This document shows positions 6,235 through 6,341 of a stretch of 6,341 nt of DNA, piece after piece; position 1 is the stretch's first letter, and each line of letters opens with the position of its first letter. Under the pieces are notes generated by a model. The model was given only the letters and a program-made list of their open reading frames with translations. It did not search any database and was not told the DNA's origin. The stretch lies in contig DMTU01000079.1 of assembly GCA_003476595.1 (NCBI GenBank), forward strand, positions 10,116-16,456. The letters run 5' to 3'. A program made the translations under genes and the position numbers. The stretch is from Acidimicrobiaceae bacterium (GTDB lineage Bacteria > Actinomycetota > Acidimicrobiia > Acidimicrobiales > Salinilacustritrichaceae).

Positions 6235-6341
6235 AGTCGTTCCGGGACCGCAACCCCTACATCGTGGGCATCATCTCGGTGCTGCTCCTGGGCGGCGCCA
6301 CGGGCTTCGCCTTCCTGGTCGGCACGCTCAACCTGCTGGAG
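6231..6341 (+). CDS. mceC: MCE family protein MceC, N-terminal fragment (cut by window end)
   Basis: Thirty-seven codons are present, open to the window edge. The protein begins MKSFRDRNPYIVG and continues into one hydrophobic helix (about 10-30), as expected for the membrane anchor of an Mce subunit. The F-R-D/E-R-N-P opening is what I associate with MceC proteins. The MCE domain would start just beyond the window. ATG overlaps the mceB stop as ATGA, with GGAGG 6 nt upstream, so it is translated in the same operon. The truncation is due to the window, not a mutation. Confidence 0.85.
   Translation, partial: MKSFRDRNPYIVGIISVLLLGGATGFAFLVGTLNLLE

Larger units (their letters stand above)
1423..6341 (+). 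other. mce lipid-transport operon (3' end beyond window)
   Basis: Six co-directional genes run in the order ATPase, yrbEA, yrbEB, mceA, mceB, mceC. The gaps are 28, 11 and 4 bp, then two 4-bp ATGA overlaps. This is the conserved order of actinobacterial Mce transporters, which usually continue to mceF. The remaining mce genes should lie right of the window. A single transcript starting in 1299-1422 is inferred from the spacing. Confidence 0.9.

Overview
The window is GC-rich, strongly G/C at third codon positions, and entirely plus-strand coding. It carries the first part of an actinobacterial-type mce (mammalian cell entry) lipid-transport operon, preceded by a separate cell-wall hydrolase gene. 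The YrbEA/YrbEB pair, the MceA-MceB-MceC order and the Mkl/MceG-type ATPase all point to Actinomycetota. The ATPase directly heading the operon, together with the composition, would fit a non-mycobacterial lineage such as Acidimicrobiia. That lineage is an inference from memory and not proven by the sequence.

Layout: (1) 1-125 is non-coding leader with a weak candidate promoter, small inverted repeats and a good Shine-Dalgarno. (2) 126-1298 encodes an exported four-LysM M23 endopeptidase. (3) 1299-1422 is a 124-bp gap with a palindrome that could be an operator or a weak terminator; the mce operon promoter probably lies here. (4) 1423-2286 encodes the ABC ATPase. (5) 2315-3085 and 3097-3954 encode the two MlaE-family permeases YrbEA and YrbEB. 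(6) 3959-5146 and 5143-6234 encode the MCE proteins MceA and MceB. (7) From 6231 the mceC gene runs off the window end. Gaps shrink from 28 to 11 to 4 bp and then become 4-bp ATGA overlaps, so 1423 onward is almost certainly one transcript.

Functionally, YrbEA and YrbEB should form the membrane dimer and the ATPase should power it. The MCE proteins, each with one N-terminal membrane helix, an MCE domain and a long helical region, should form the extracytoplasmic lipid conduit. The substrate (sterol, fatty acid, phospholipid or other) cannot be read from this sequence. The LysM/M23 protein acts on peptidoglycan. Its adjacency suggests a shared envelope theme, but nothing here shows it is part of the transporter.

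I see no RNA genes, mobile elements, CRISPR arrays or defence systems. The system is a recognisable known family rather than a new one. The more unusual points are the cis-encoded ATPase, the acidic Leu-rich tail on MceA, the changed motif in YrbEA, and near-identical DNA repeats within the LysM gene.
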